A stretch of DNA of 64,000 bases from NCBI RefSeq assembly GCF_051020955.1, contig NC_135018.1, positions 8,495,939 through 8,559,938 of the forward strand, written 5' to 3'. The notes beneath the pieces are model-generated. The model worked only from the letters and a program-made list of their open reading frames with translations. It searched no databases and had not been told where the DNA came from. This stretch comes from Megalopta genalis. Lineage: Eukaryota; Arthropoda; Insecta; Hymenoptera; Halictidae. Both the position numbers and the translations under genes were made by a program. This document shows, in pieces, positions 43,784 to 54,734 of the stretch; the first letter of the stretch is position 1, and each line of letters begins with the position of its first letter.

Positions 43784-46046
43784 ACTCTGGTTCCAGTGTT
43801 AAAATTCGTCGACACTTTGATATGACTATACTGAATAACCCGACCAAAAGGCGTCGATGCAATTTAGCCAGCGCCAGGTTTGCACCGAATTCACACCGTC
43901 CCCCATCCGCACCGCGCAGGTTGGATGGGTGTCCCACGAAACCAGAGCCATTTATTCGTTATCAGGCATATTTCGCGGATCGTAACGCGGCACTTACACA
44001 CCGAGAACAATCAGGGAGCGCGGGTAAATTCGAAGGGGGTGCGCTCCGGATCCAGGCCCGATACCACAGCCCGCCCCTTAGACGGGGCGGGGGATGCACC
44101 GGATGAGACAGGCAGATTACCTAATCACGGGTAACCCGTAAAGCAATCAAATTCTCCGCGGTATTGTGGTCGATGTGTTAGTCGCGCATTCGTGTAAGGC
44201 GAGGCCGAGGGGTGGCCGAGGGGTGGCCGAGGGGTGGCCGAGGCCGAGGGCGAGGGCGAAGTAGAGGGCGAAAGCGATGACGAGGGGCGACGGAGTGGAC
44301 GAGGGCGCAGGCCACCGCAGGCTATGGAGAAAGAGAGACGGAAGAGCTTCGTAGGCTGTTAAATTCGATTTAAACCATTAATGCGGTATTGTCCGCGTAA
44401 CGACCGTGGCTCCCTTCGACTCTCTGCCACCCCCATTCCTTTCCTTTCCTGTCCTCTTCTCGTCTCGCAGTTGCTGACTGTTTCTTTTCGCGAAATTAGA
44501 GCCGGTTACCGCCCCCCTCTACAAGGACAGCGGAGATTGGGGAGCGTAGCATGGTTAACGCGGTGTCTAGAATCGACTAGATACCTATCAAGTTTCAGTT
44601 TGCGCCACGATCGAGAGGGACGCTGTCGTTTTCGCATGGATCTTAGATCTCTTTAACTTCTTATTAGAGATCTTAACACATCTTGACGCGAAATAAAAAT
44701 TTTCCAAGACGATTGCGAGGAACAGAAATGAAATCAAAATAAATGGTGTTTTTTAAATTATTGTAATAAACTGAAAATAGTGTAACCGTATTATTAAATT
44801 CTTTTTATGTGTTCACAATTTTATATTTCAGCTACACACTTTTTTCAGAAATGGATAAAATCCGCAGTCTACGCATTATCGTCCGGATGGCTGATAATAG
44901 TCATATCTTTGACTATTATGAAAAAGACGGGTGTCAAAAAGTCCCCAAATAGTAAAAAAGTGATAAAAACAAATATAGTTAAAACTGCAACTTTTTTCTT
45001 TGAAAATGATAACCCCTCTTTTTTTTGTTGACTAGAGCTTTTCTCGATGACTTTTTCTAAACATATTATCTTAAAAGTTCCAAATACGATCAACTAGATC
45101 ATTAAAATATATTTATTTTTTCTTAAACATAACGGCCGTCATTCTGGTGTATGTATTTTCTTTGAAATAAAAAATCCAATCATAAAATTTATTTGTGTAA
45201 TTAAATCCAAATAAAATCTATTTTGAATGAAGCAACATATCTTATAATTTAATTTAATAGCCTGATATTTTAATTACCGGTATAAAATATACCGGTTACA
45301 CACGCGAAAGTTTTCGCACAAGCAGCCCGGACCGTATTGTGTTAATAAAAATGTCCACGATTTCGGGCAAATTGGCCGCTGTGCGTCGCGAGGGTCGTGT
45401 AAAAAAATTTCAAGCGTCTTCTGGCAAGGCGATCCCCGTCTTATTATGCCTGCGGCGATGTTGATGTATCGAACGGTGTCCCGGCCACGCTAATCGCCGT
45501 CGCGCGACTCCAAGTCGCAGATGATAAATGGCCGATTAAAAGTGACCGCCGTCCCGACGGAGTCGTCGCAACGCTTTATTGGCCGGAGCGCGGCCCTGCC
45601 CGACTGTTTACATTCGGTTCGTTCGTACATACTCGTATATGTGGCTTCGGCGACCGTAATACTTAGGGGAAAAATACATTTGCACGGCAAACGCGCGGGG
45701 GAGAACACCCGAGCGTCCGTCGCGATCGGCTGCAACGATTACGTTCAATTGCGCTTTGGGGGTGACGGAGTAAATTCACGCGTAATCGCGCGCAGTAAAA
45801 TTAAACAGCGCGCTGCGATCGAATTTGCTCGACGACAGAAATGCGCGGCTAGGCGCGGCGCAACGCGACAATCAAATAAGCCCCGTGCGATTTCCCCGAA
45901 AAATCTCTGCCCCGTCGCGGAGCAGCAAAGGCACTGCGGTTTTACGGCATAATTCTGTGGCTGCAAGAAAGTACGCGGCAACTCACAGTTTCGAAAAACT
46001 TAACGTACTGTACAGAGTCTGATACTGTATATTCTGTCTGTATATA
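43784..46046. other. Intergenic tract, GC-rich patches, no gene called
   Basis: CpG-rich at 43840-44660 and 45340-45960, AT-rich between. The 143-codon plus frame 45521-45952 and its minus shadows lack domains. A TAGACTGCGGAT-type end lies at 44866-44880. Confidence 0.4.
44203..44243 (+). repeat. 11-bp tandem repeat GGCCGAGGGGT
   Basis: Three exact units and a partial fourth. Confidence 0.9.
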
Positions 46047-46551
46047 CAGGGTGTCCCAAAAATGTCTCGCAATCCGAAAGTGGCGGGTTCCTCAGGCCAT
46101 TTGAAACAACTTTTTCCTTTACAAAAATTATCTTCGAGGCACCGTTAACGAGTTATTAACGAAAAACAGTGACCAATGAGAGGCGAGATCAGCTGCCGCG
46201 AGGTGGCCGAGCCAACGGCGCCAGTGGTCGAGCGGTCTAATCCCAGTTCATCTGGCGTGAGTCGGCCGAGCCAGCGGCGCCAGCGGTCGAGGCGGTCGAA
46301 TCCTAACTCAGCTGGCGCGAGGCGGCCGAGCCAGCGGCGCCAGCGGTCGAGGCGGTCGAATCCCAGCTCAGCTGGCGCGAGGCGACCGAGCCAATGAGCA
46401 GAACTGGGCTTCGTGCGCTGGTTGGTCACTGTTTTTCGTTAATAACTCGTTAACGGTGCCTCGGAGAAAATTTTTGTAAAGGAAGAAGTTGCTTCAAATG
46501 ATCCGAAGAACCCGCCATTTCCGGATTGCGAGACATTTTTGGGACACCCTG
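46047..46551. mobile_element. Foldback element, CAGGGTGTCCCAAAAATG family, complete copy (505 bp)
   Basis: Inverted arms of ~140 bp start CAGGGTGTCCCAAAAATGTC, flanked by TA on both sides. They include ATTTGAARYAACTT, CTCGTTAACGGTGCCTC and CAGTGACCAATGAGAGGCGA. The middle (46202-46390) is three 60-bp GC-rich tandem units containing GCGCCAGCGGTCGAG, GGTCGAATCCCAGCTCAG and CTGGCGCGAGGCGGCCGAG. No protein; the short frames are repeat translations. Confidence 0.9.
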
Positions 46552-46652
46552 TAGACTGTTGTAAATCGATGTGAAGACAAAAGAAGTGTGAAACAATGCA
46601 TATGAAGACGATTATTTGATTCAAACGATGAACGAGTGAGCTACTAGAGCAA

Positions 46653-46731
46653 GCCACTATGGTGGCGCGTCGTCCAGAGAGATGACATCCGCGAAAGCCA
46701 CTATAGTGGCGCGTCGGGCCTGAAAGGTTAA
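46653..46731 (-). repeat. TTAA-type end with GCCACTATAGTGGC palindrome
   Basis: On the minus strand TTAACCTTTCAGGCCCGACG leads into GCCACTATAGTGGC, a perfect 14-bp palindrome. A second, one-mismatch copy (GCCACCATAGTGGC) follows ~44 bp further in. This is the same layout as the start of 52198-52654, so a piggyBac-type end is inferred. The other end was not found. Confidence 0.55.
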
Positions 46732-46740
46732 GTAAATGCG

Positions 46741-46920
46741 TTAACCCGCGGCCTGCGGTTGCCGGGTCATTTTGACCCAATGCATTCAAATGGTCATCTA
46801 ATTAGTCAGTTTTCGACAATTGAATTTAATAAACGGCTGTCACGATAAGAACAGCAGAAAAATGAAGTGGAATATCTTCAAAAATATACGCGTAAAAATT
46901 CATGAATAACGCTGAGCAAC
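46741..46920 (+). mobile_element. TTAA-type element with GGGTCATTTTGACCC, copy 1
   Basis: TTAACCCGCGG...GGTTGCC is followed by GGGTCATTTTGACCC, a 15-bp palindrome, then ATTCAAAT, GTCAGTTTTCG, AAGAACA and ATCTTCA. The same order occurs at 63002-63170. Right ends not identified. Confidence 0.6.
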
Positions 46921-48115
46921 GTCGTAAACATCGTCAATTATATGTATAGTTGTGAAAATGGTACACGCCGTTCGAGAGTCGACACATTTTGTGCACGGAT
47001 CGAGCTTTACTCACATTCTCGGCTTGGAAAATCAGTGAAGTTTGAAAAGATTCACTTCCTTTAAAAGACATTTAATATTTTCAAATTGAAAAATAAGATT
47101 TTAATAACGAAATATGTAACGGAGATTTTTAGGATTTCAAAGAGGTTTCAAATGCATGACAAAGTATTTAAAAATTAAATTTGTAAGAAAGGTATTAACC
47201 CTTTGCACTCGAAGCCATTTTAACTGTAAATCTAAATTAACTTTTTTGACAAAGTGCATTTCATACGAAAGGCACAGTAATTGGTCACTCCACAGTAACC
47301 AGCTCCGCTAGCCTATATTTTCCAATGAAATCGCCTTCGGGACAATGGATCTGGTGGTACATTAAAATGATTAAAAAATTCCTGTTTGCCCATAACAAGT
47401 ATTTGGAATAATTTAATTGTGCAAATAATACGAAAAAACAGCTAAAAATCCGGCTGTGATATTTATCGGAAGGATATTTACGTTATTAATTCGTTTCTAT
47501 TTGATATATTATATATTGAAGCTGTAAATGCTGTACGAGCGAATAAGTTTTTGTTTGCTCGTGGAGAGCGAAAATGAAAAAGGTCGGAATATTTGTTGCC
47601 AAATATTTTGTCCGTGTTCCAGCACTTTCCGCGACGCGTTTATCAGCCGTTGGATGCAGGTTAACGAGCTCGATGCGCGAGCCGCGATGCATAAACAATA
47701 CGAGGAAGATTAATAATACCGACCGTTAACTCAATGATCCACGTTAATGACAGATAAACGTTGATAGAGCGGGAAACGCGAGCCGAATGATATCGTTTAC
47801 CCGGTACGCGGCGCGGCAGCCGGCCAGTATCGCGGAACGTTCGTGCACCGTCCAAGAAATATTTATGCCGCGGAAATTGAGAACGTGAGTAACCGTGGCA
47901 CACCCGTCAGAGCAACGTCTCATCGAGGATTGTCAGGATCAAGTGGAACAATCGAGAAAAGTTTCAATCGATTATATCGGCAGCGGCTGTATTCCGGAAA
48001 TACGATGCACACACGCGGAATCGTCGCGCACTGATCGGTTTCCATACAAAAAGCGGAATGAAGATAGTTTTAAAAAAATATTCCCATAATGCATCATCTA
48101 TTCGTGAATAGTCAA
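46921..48115. other. Intergenic, with one TTAACCCTTTGCA end
   Basis: At 47195-47260 lies a left end TTAACCCTTTGCACTCGAAG followed by the CATTTTAACTGTAAATCTAA block of 25686-26065. Nothing else is recognised; frames at 47486-48034 are short and motif-free. Confidence 0.5.
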
Positions 48116-48799
48116 TTAACCTTTAGCGGACGGCGACTTTTTCAGCAGAGTCAGGTAGCAGGACGAGGCGATTTTTGCAAATATGTCGAGTGTCTTATAT
48201 GGTACAATAAAATGATCTTACATATAAATTATCGTACAAAAACGTTATGTTTCGCTAGTTTATCTATATTCACACTTTTATGAATATAATTTTACAAAAA
48301 TTATGATTTGTGGTTTCGTTCGGTGTGATAGTCTATAAAACATTGACCAAGATGCATTCTTGGTTTATCTGGACATGTATCACAGAAATAGGTCGTCTCA
48401 TGTCTTCCCCCTGGTTTGTTTCGACTGGAACAAACTTCGTAATCTTTCTTTGTGCCAGTAACAATTACATGCAGTTTCCCCGTTTAGACGAATTTCGTCA
48501 GAGTTGGTCGACGAACTTGAAGATCTATCTCGTGGTTGACGAAAATCTCCTCTCAATTTGTTGATCAAAATTTTTACATGTTTTTAGAGAATGTACGAAT
48601 TGATTAAACAAATTTCCAGTCCCCGAAAAAATAATTTGCGCCACCACTTCAGGGACTTTCTCATAAAACAGTACGTTGAACAATGTTGGAGATAACGAAA
48701 TATAACATAAACACCGACTGTCGCCTCTCGCTCGCCATTCGTCCTGCCGCGCGAAACGCCGTGGCGACCGAGAGTCGCCTCTCGTCCGCTAAGGGTTAA
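48116..48799 (-). mobile_element. piggyBac-derived element (684 bp) keeping the transposase C-terminus
   Basis: TTAA flanks both ends. Left TTAACCTTTAGCGGACG and inverted right TTAACCCTTAGCGGACG differ at one base. Inside the right end GGCGACTCTCGGTCGCC is a palindrome with a 5-base centre. The coding relic on the minus strand (48301-48483) fixes the class. The rest of the transposase is gone, so mobility would depend on a related active element. Confidence 0.85.
48301..48483 (-). pseudogene. piggyBac transposase C-terminal cysteine-rich domain remnant
   Basis: Sixty codons open after a stop and end in a stop on the minus strand. The reading EVCSSRNKPGGRHETTYFCD, CPDKPRMHLGQCFIDYHTE contains the C-x2-C (FCDTC), a later CF and the YHT end typical of the zinc-binding cysteine-rich domain of piggyBac transposases, preceded by VCS-x-R. 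The usual first Cys two residues before VCS is replaced (DYEVC), so the zinc site is damaged. In active transposases this domain binds the transposon ends. The catalytic domain is absent. Confidence 0.8.
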
Positions 48800-50158
48800 T
48801 CGTGTGGCTTATTGTTTACTGTGATCATTTTTACCATTTGTTCATTTCGGACACGGCTACATGGCTTGAAAGTAGCCCATCTCCAAATCAACTTAAATTT
48901 ATATCATCGTTTATAATTATTTTGTTCTTTGAAAATATATAATTTTTACAGAATTTAATGTTCTTAGTACGTACTTAAATCACGTGACAGGACACGTTTT
49001 TATCTCTTACATTTTTTGAATTTGGCCAATTGAATATGTTGAATTTTCATTTTCTAATTATCAGTCCGGTGAAGTACAGTGTTCGCTTTGATCGCATTTT
49101 GAAGAACGATGCCTTACATTAATAACAAAATAAAAATTGGCTGCTATTGGCTGCCTACGTATGGATTACCGAGTTGCACGAGATTTTTTGAACATGTCGC
49201 GTAAAATATTAATGTTTCAACTGTTCGCACTCTATTGAAACTAATGAGAATAATTATAAATTATTATTTTTTTTATTATATGCAGACTTTTGCTCACATC
49301 CGACCCGTTCATGTCGAGTATGAGGATCAAGAGATCGAAACCATTTCTCGAAGAAACAATCGAACTATTGGTTTCGGAACAATGTTCGCAACATAAAAAT
49401 GGAGAGGATGTTCAATACAATTGAATTGAATTGAAAAGAAAAATTGTATTTTTGAAAAATTTATTTATAAGCAATTAAAACACTGCGTTTTGTTTTCATT
49501 ATTCCATCCCCGCAAACACCCAAATATATGTACTAGTAATACAAAATGAAAAAGTTAGACTTGAATATATAATTTTAATTGTTATATGCTTTTTTCCGCT
49601 TTTTGTATGAAAACCTACTGTGCGCTGTTCTTCAATCTTTCTTATCGACGTATTGGAAAATTAAGTCTTTAATTATGGACTCCCGATGAAGATTTCATTC
49701 GCAATCTATTAAATAGATTAGATCTTATTAATAGATCTCTGCCTGAAAATTTCAGTAGACCATTCGAACTCGTCGCGTTTTCAGCACTTCGAAATCATAA
49801 ATTTTCATTTATTGATTCGATAAAATTGAATATTATACAGACCAATTCAATGGATACGGTGCCAAAATCCGTTTTCAAGCTCAACCGAACGGTTGCAATT
49901 AAAATTTTATTTAAAATGCAGAATATTTGATACCTCGTCGCTCCAGAAGTGTCAAGGTTATGTCTGGCAGCTAAATAAATTCCCGTAGTTTCAACGAAAT
50001 GTTGACTCAATAACTCACGTTATTAAAAAGAACCGCATAGAAGAATTTTTGATAAAAATTGGCCAATTTTGACTGACGATAACTCCGCGAAAAGTCATCG
50101 CAGGAAGATGACTCTTCTTTCTTTAAGTAAAGCTTGAAATTTCTACTTTAAAACAGTG
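48800..50158. other. AT-rich intergenic tract
   Basis: No coding, RNA or repeat signal was recognised. Confidence 0.45.
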
Positions 50159-50782
50159 TTTCTCGATTTTATGTGTTCGATGCGCCCTCGCCACTGCAAC
50201 CCTATAAATAAGAAGCCGTGTTTGTCATATCGAAAATTCGCAAATTTGACGAATTCCAGGGTCTTTTTTTATCGTAGATGCCGCTTGGAACGGATTAAAG
50301 TTCGATCCTCCCGCTTTAATTTAAAAAAAGAAAGAAAGTCGGCTGCGATTTTTTTTCGCAATGTTTCAACATTTTAAAGTAACCCTTGCATTTTTATCGT
50401 GCACCGCCGGCATTGGTGTTACCCGATGTGCACCACGAGAAGGTTGCCGATCGGATTTCGCACATCGTGTGTGTGCGTGTGTGCGTGTGTTCCTGTATGC
50501 GCGCGTCTATGCACGTGTGTTTGTGTGCATCGTGGCGCACATCGGGTAACGCCAATGCCGGCGGTACATGACAAAAATGCAAAGCTTACTTTAAAGTGCT
50601 GTAACTTTGCGAAAAAAACTCGCAGCCTCGTTTCTTTTTTTTTTCAAATTAAAGTGGAAGGATCGAACTTCATTCCCCTGCGAACGGCGTAACCGAAAAA
50701 ACTTTTACCAAGCCCGTGTATTTCGCCACACTTGGCAATCTTTGAAGGGTTGCGGTGGTGCGCCAAACTTAAAATCGAGAAA
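50159..50782. mobile_element. Long palindromic element (624 bp)
   Basis: The ends TTTCTCGATTTTA and its complement pair, and complementarity continues through GATGCGCCCTCGCCACTGCA, ATCCTCCCGCTTTAATTT and GCCGGCATTGGTGTTACCCG to a centre of TGTG repeats near 50490. Arms are ~270 bp with moderate divergence. Possible foldback transposon; flanks show no clear target duplication. Frames at 50361-50692 are translations of the arms. Confidence 0.75.
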
Positions 50783-52197
50783 TATTATCTTTCGCGGTAA
50801 TTAACGTCGGTGAAACTTGACTTGAATTTTCATCGACAATTTTTCTATGCTATAATCCTTTCGAGCAGCGTATCTTCGGATGAAGGTCGCGGTCGCCGCG
50901 GAACGGGACCGCCGCGCCGCGGTGCGGCGAAAGCGACGGACGCGATTCGTTAATCACGGCTAGCATAATGCCGAACGTGTTAGTTTATGATGTCGCAAAT
51001 AAATTGTCGACGTTGAGTGGGGTCCGACAGCAAAGTCATTCGTGTCTGTACGTGACTGCTTTCCGGGATCTTCCGGCAGCCTCTAAGGGGGTGAACAGGG
51101 ACGGCGGATGAACGACCGTAAGGAGGGACCTGGCCGTCGTATCTTTTCGTCCGACTCTCTCGCTATCCACCGGCGCGAGTCTATTGAAAATTCATCGTTT
51201 TATCGCGGACGAAACTTTATCGACACTTCGTTTATCGTCAACGATCGTCGCCCGGCGCGGCGGCCGCCGTCCAACGTCCGACGTTCGACGTTCGACGTTC
51301 GACGCACCACGCCTTCGCACGTAATCTCGCGCTGAGAAAAAAACCGGTGAACGGCAGGTCTTAAGCGAACGACCGGATAAATCGTCGTCCTGATGGCCCG
51401 AGATACTCCGAACGAGTGGAACTCTACTCTGATCGGCGATTATTATGCGCCGCGGGATATTTCGCGGCGACGCTCCGGCGTAATCAATCCCACTTTTCCA
51501 CTTTTTTGCTCCCCGGCTTTGCGAACACCTCTGACAGCATCGCGCCTTCAACTGCGATCCATTATAGCAGATCGGTCCATAAGTTCGCGCGGTTTTAACC
51601 TTCTACTAGTAGCGAAGGTCAATTTTATGTCCAATTCCGGCTAAAAAATCTTTGTTTCACGTGCCAAAACTTCTGTTTTGTCCTAATATACACAGTTTTC
51701 CATGCATTGTCATCCGTTATCTTTCAATGCAGAGCTTCCATTCTGTTAACTGAATATCTACTTTTTGTTTATGAATTTGTAAATCAAAACATAAACGGTT
51801 AATCCTCTTTTATAGTTTTTTATGAAAATTTTATGTCAAAAATATATAATGTTTGAGCCATGATTTTTTGGTTTGTATACTTCATCAATCTCAACTTGAT
51901 ATCCCTTAGTTCTACATTATTAATATATCACTATTTAACTTAGAGTTTTATTTTCCTTACTTGTACTTTCACTTGTACGTTTTAGCTCTGCTCTATTAAT
52001 TTCATCCCTTCCCATACCTTTGTCTGTTCAATTTGATGTCTTAACACTCTGCGAAACAAGCTCTGGCTAACAGCTATGCCTCATACGTTGTCATTCGATT
52101 GGTTTGGTTATCTGCTGTTGCGAGAGATCGTTTACTTCTTCGTTTCGTGCGTGTAATAAAGCGACTAATTTGTTGAAAACTATGATGGAGCGTCAAA
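50783..52197. other. CpG-rich then AT-rich intergenic tract
   Basis: CpG-rich at 50870-51600, with GTTCGACGTTCGACG repeats at ~51285, and frames of 60-119 codons on both strands without motifs. AT-rich afterwards. Confidence 0.4.
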
Positions 52198-52654
52198 TTA
52201 ACCCTTTCGCGCCAAGCGCCGCATATATGCGGCATCGAAATGAAGTGAAAATGATAAAAGAACGGATTCGCGGTACGAGTGCAAAGATTGCGATGTTGGC
52301 CTTCGTATAGAACCTTGCTTTCAAATATATCACACAGAATTATATTATTAGTTTTTACATATTATTATATTTTAACAATTTTCGTCTCGTTATTAATTAT
52401 ATTAAACATTTAATCGTTAGGCTTTGTAATTATGTAAATACCTATGTTACCTATAATTTTGTAAGTCTTTTTAAATTAAAAATGTAAATATGCTTGTTAC
52501 ATTAGAGCAACGATTGTTTTATTCGGCACAGTTATTATTTAAGACTTAGAACAACATATATACAGAAACCACGCGCACTGTGCATATTTCCGGAGCGAGT
52601 TTCCGTTCGGTGACGGTACTTCGGCGGCTGGAGCTGCCGTAGCGAAAGGGTTAA
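52198..52654 (+). mobile_element. piggyBac-derived element (457 bp) keeping the transposase C-terminus
   Basis: Both ends start TTAACCCTTTCGC. Just inside the left end GCCGCATATATGCGGC is a perfect 16-bp palindrome. The plus-strand relic at 52244-52351 encodes the end of a piggyBac transposase. The AT-rich remainder has no other coding trace. Confidence 0.85.
52244..52351 (+). pseudogene. piggyBac transposase C-terminal cysteine-rich domain remnant
   Basis: A short frame between two stops reads SENDKRTDSR, then YECKDCDVGLRIEPCFQIYH and TELYY. C-x2-C, V-x-L and CF-x2-YHT are the closing signature of the piggyBac cysteine-rich domain. It differs clearly from the relic at 48301-48483, so it comes from another lineage. 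Only the last ~35 residues of a protein that normally has ~550-600 remain. It sits unusually close to the left terminus, so the deletion removed nearly everything upstream. Confidence 0.8.
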
Positions 52655-52970
52655 TAGGAATGAACATCTCCGACATATCTTTGTTGTACGATTAAATTAA
52701 ACGTTCGGTGTAAATCAAACGTTTAAAACGAGAGATTCATATTTTTATTTGTCGTTCCAAGTAATAGACAAATTTTGGAAAAAGGATTCTGGTCTTTGTA
52801 CAATAAACTAGTCCCTTTAATGTTCAAGAAATGTTCAAGTCAGTTCTTTTTAAGAGATCAAGCATCTGGTATTATTCAATTCATCGACACGCCGACTGCC
52901 AAGTCTATTTCGAACAAATTTGTTCCGGACGCAAACGTTTTCTTTCTTTCTTAATAAATCAATAATAATA
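52655..52970. mobile_element. Fragment of the palindromic CAGTRGCG family
   Basis: Within this stretch, 52735-52850 (TTATTTGTCGTTCCAAGTAA, CAATAAACTAGTCCCT, TTCAAGTC) follows the order of 55090-55210. The remainder is unassigned. Confidence 0.5.
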
Positions 52971-53173
52971 AGTAAATTACACATTTTATGCATTAATAAG
53001 AAAAACGGACCGATCAGATACAAAACTGTAACGACATTAGAAGAATTCGAGGATATTGTTACATTATTTTCAACTTGTTACAATTATTAAAAGAGAAAAT
53101 AGATTCTCACCTTACATCTATCCTTTAAAATTAACTTCAACAATTTTTATTTTGCATAAAGATCCGCGGTCTA
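52971..53173. mobile_element. TAGACYGCGRAT-family MITE, eroded copy
   Basis: The right end TTTTTATTTTGCATAAAGAT, CCGCGGTCTA is clear. The left end (ACATTTTATGCATTAATAAG, GATCAGATACAAAAC) lost its outer bases. Confidence 0.6.
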
Positions 53174-53969
53174 ATAGTAAGTATAAAATAATAAATAAAT
53201 GCTTTTTTTTCTCAGCAACGAACCATTAACAGTCGACAGTGAATGGGTTAAAATCTGTCCTACGGTAACGAGATCAGGCCCATTGCGTACCAATTAAAAA
53301 AAAGATCGAAATGACCTACGACCGACCATGATTCCCGATACACTAAAATCCAGATCCAACGTAAACATTGGAAAGGCTTTTACCCTACCAAACCGTATCG
53401 GTGTTTTTTCAGTCTCGCACATTTCTCTGCAACTGCGCCGGCCATTTTCGCTGTCTTGTCGATAAATCACGCCGGTAAATACCATGAAATGTTTATATTA
53501 TTCCGTTCCATCTCTGCGGTTCCACTGAGATCTTTAATATTCATTTTATCGATCCGCGGAACGTTTCTGCTTATTTTAGCCAATCCGTACATTTCGCAGT
53601 GTCGTAGCAACTTTTTGCGGAACTCATATTCTGCACACTCAAAACACGCAAAAAAACAACGTGAAACTGGAACGGCTTCCGAATGGCATTCGGTACTCCG
53701 CTCGAAAGCAGAAAAATGTTTTCTCCTCCCTGTTCGACTATTAACACTGAACTTGCCGAGCTCTAAAGTGACTAACGCATGCTGCTTTATAAGCCTGATA
53801 AACGTTGATTTACATGTATCATCCGTTTACAGCACGAACGTAGATGGAACGGTTCGGTTCGGGCAAACATGGTTTTAAGTTGCTAAGATACGAACATTTA
53901 TACGTGGCGTCGCGGATCGGCTTCAGCGCGTTACGTTTTGGACGTATAACGATCGGTTACGTCGATCTA
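53174..53969. other. Intergenic, with one TTAACACTGAACTTGCC end
   Basis: A TTAA-type end of the 37624 family starts at 53741. The 140-codon plus frame 53456-53878 runs through it, so it is not a natural gene. A CTCATT-rich patch and CpG-containing DNA show nothing else. Confidence 0.45.
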
Positions 53970-54450
53970 TTGGGTTGGCAACTAAGTAATTGCCGATTTC
54001 AGTTATAGATGTCTCTCACTCCCATTTTTATGATATCCGTAAATGTTATATTATAAAGTTATTATTATTATTATTATGTTATTTTTTATTATCCGTGAAT
54101 GTTAGCAACTGGACAAATTGAATGCAGCGGTCAAGGAAAAGCGACCAGAATTGGTCGATCGTAAAGGTGTGATTTTCCAGCAGGACAATGCTGGGCCGCG
54201 CACGTCTTTGTCCACTCGGCAAAAATTGATGGATATTGCTTGGGAATTGATGTTACACCCACCATATAGCCCTGATCTCGCGCCATCGGATTACCACTTA
54301 TTTCGATCCCTGGACAACTCCCTTCGTGGTAAAACTTTTAATGATGATGACGCTGCAAAATCTCACTTAACTCAGTTTTTGGCCGAAAAGGATCAGACTT
54401 TCTACGAGCGTGGAATTTTCAAGTTGCCAGAGGGATGGCAAAATATTATC
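53970..54450 (+). mobile_element. Second mariner, internally deleted and 3'-truncated
   Basis: The left terminal repeat TTGGGTTGGCAACTAAGTAA is preceded by TA. After ~100 bp, including a (TTA)n run at 54060-54080, the sequence jumps to the last third of the transposase gene. No right terminal repeat is found. It differs from the 28.7-kb mariner at many positions. Confidence 0.8.
54106..54450 (+). pseudogene. Mariner transposase C-terminal fragment
   Basis: One open frame reads QLDKLNAAVKEKRPELVDRK, FQQDNAGPRTSLS (second catalytic Asp), HPPYSPDLAPSDYHLFRSL (third Asp, again 34 residues later) and FYERGIFKLPEGWQ. The usual ARPH after the Asp is AGPR here, and the conserved tail after RWQ is lost. 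N-terminal DNA-binding domain and first Asp are deleted. Better preserved than the other mariner, since this third has no frameshift. Confidence 0.85.
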
Positions 54451-54734
54451 CGATCAAGCATGAAACGTTTACAGGATCTCGAATTCGCGCATATATCGTT
54501 GCAAGTATGGCAATGCGAATATTTATATCTAGCGTCGCCGCCACGTTCCGGCACGTTACGTTGCGAACATGCGAAGACCGGTATTCTCTGAAACAGTGCG
54601 TGGTCGGACTGAACGGGTTATGCGACATCGTGACGAAATCTATTTAGCTTCGGCAAAGATCTTGTGCAGGACGAACGTGTGCCAAGCAGTGTGCAAAAAG
54701 GAACATTAATAGAGTTGATGCGAAATTATAGCTC

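Noticed and set aside
45521..45952. 143-codon plus frame
   Set aside because: No motif, GC-rich, shadowed by minus frames, no splice or promoter support.
46202..46390. CRISPR-like array
   Set aside because: The 60-bp units are contiguous, without unique spacers, inside a foldback transposon.
48310..48564. 84-codon plus-strand frame inside the piggyBac-derived element
   Set aside because: It is the antisense of the transposase C-terminus, which is the real relic.
53456..53878. 140-codon plus frame
   Set aside because: It reads through a TTAA transposon end (the translation LTLNLPSS recurs at other family ends), so it is not a gene.
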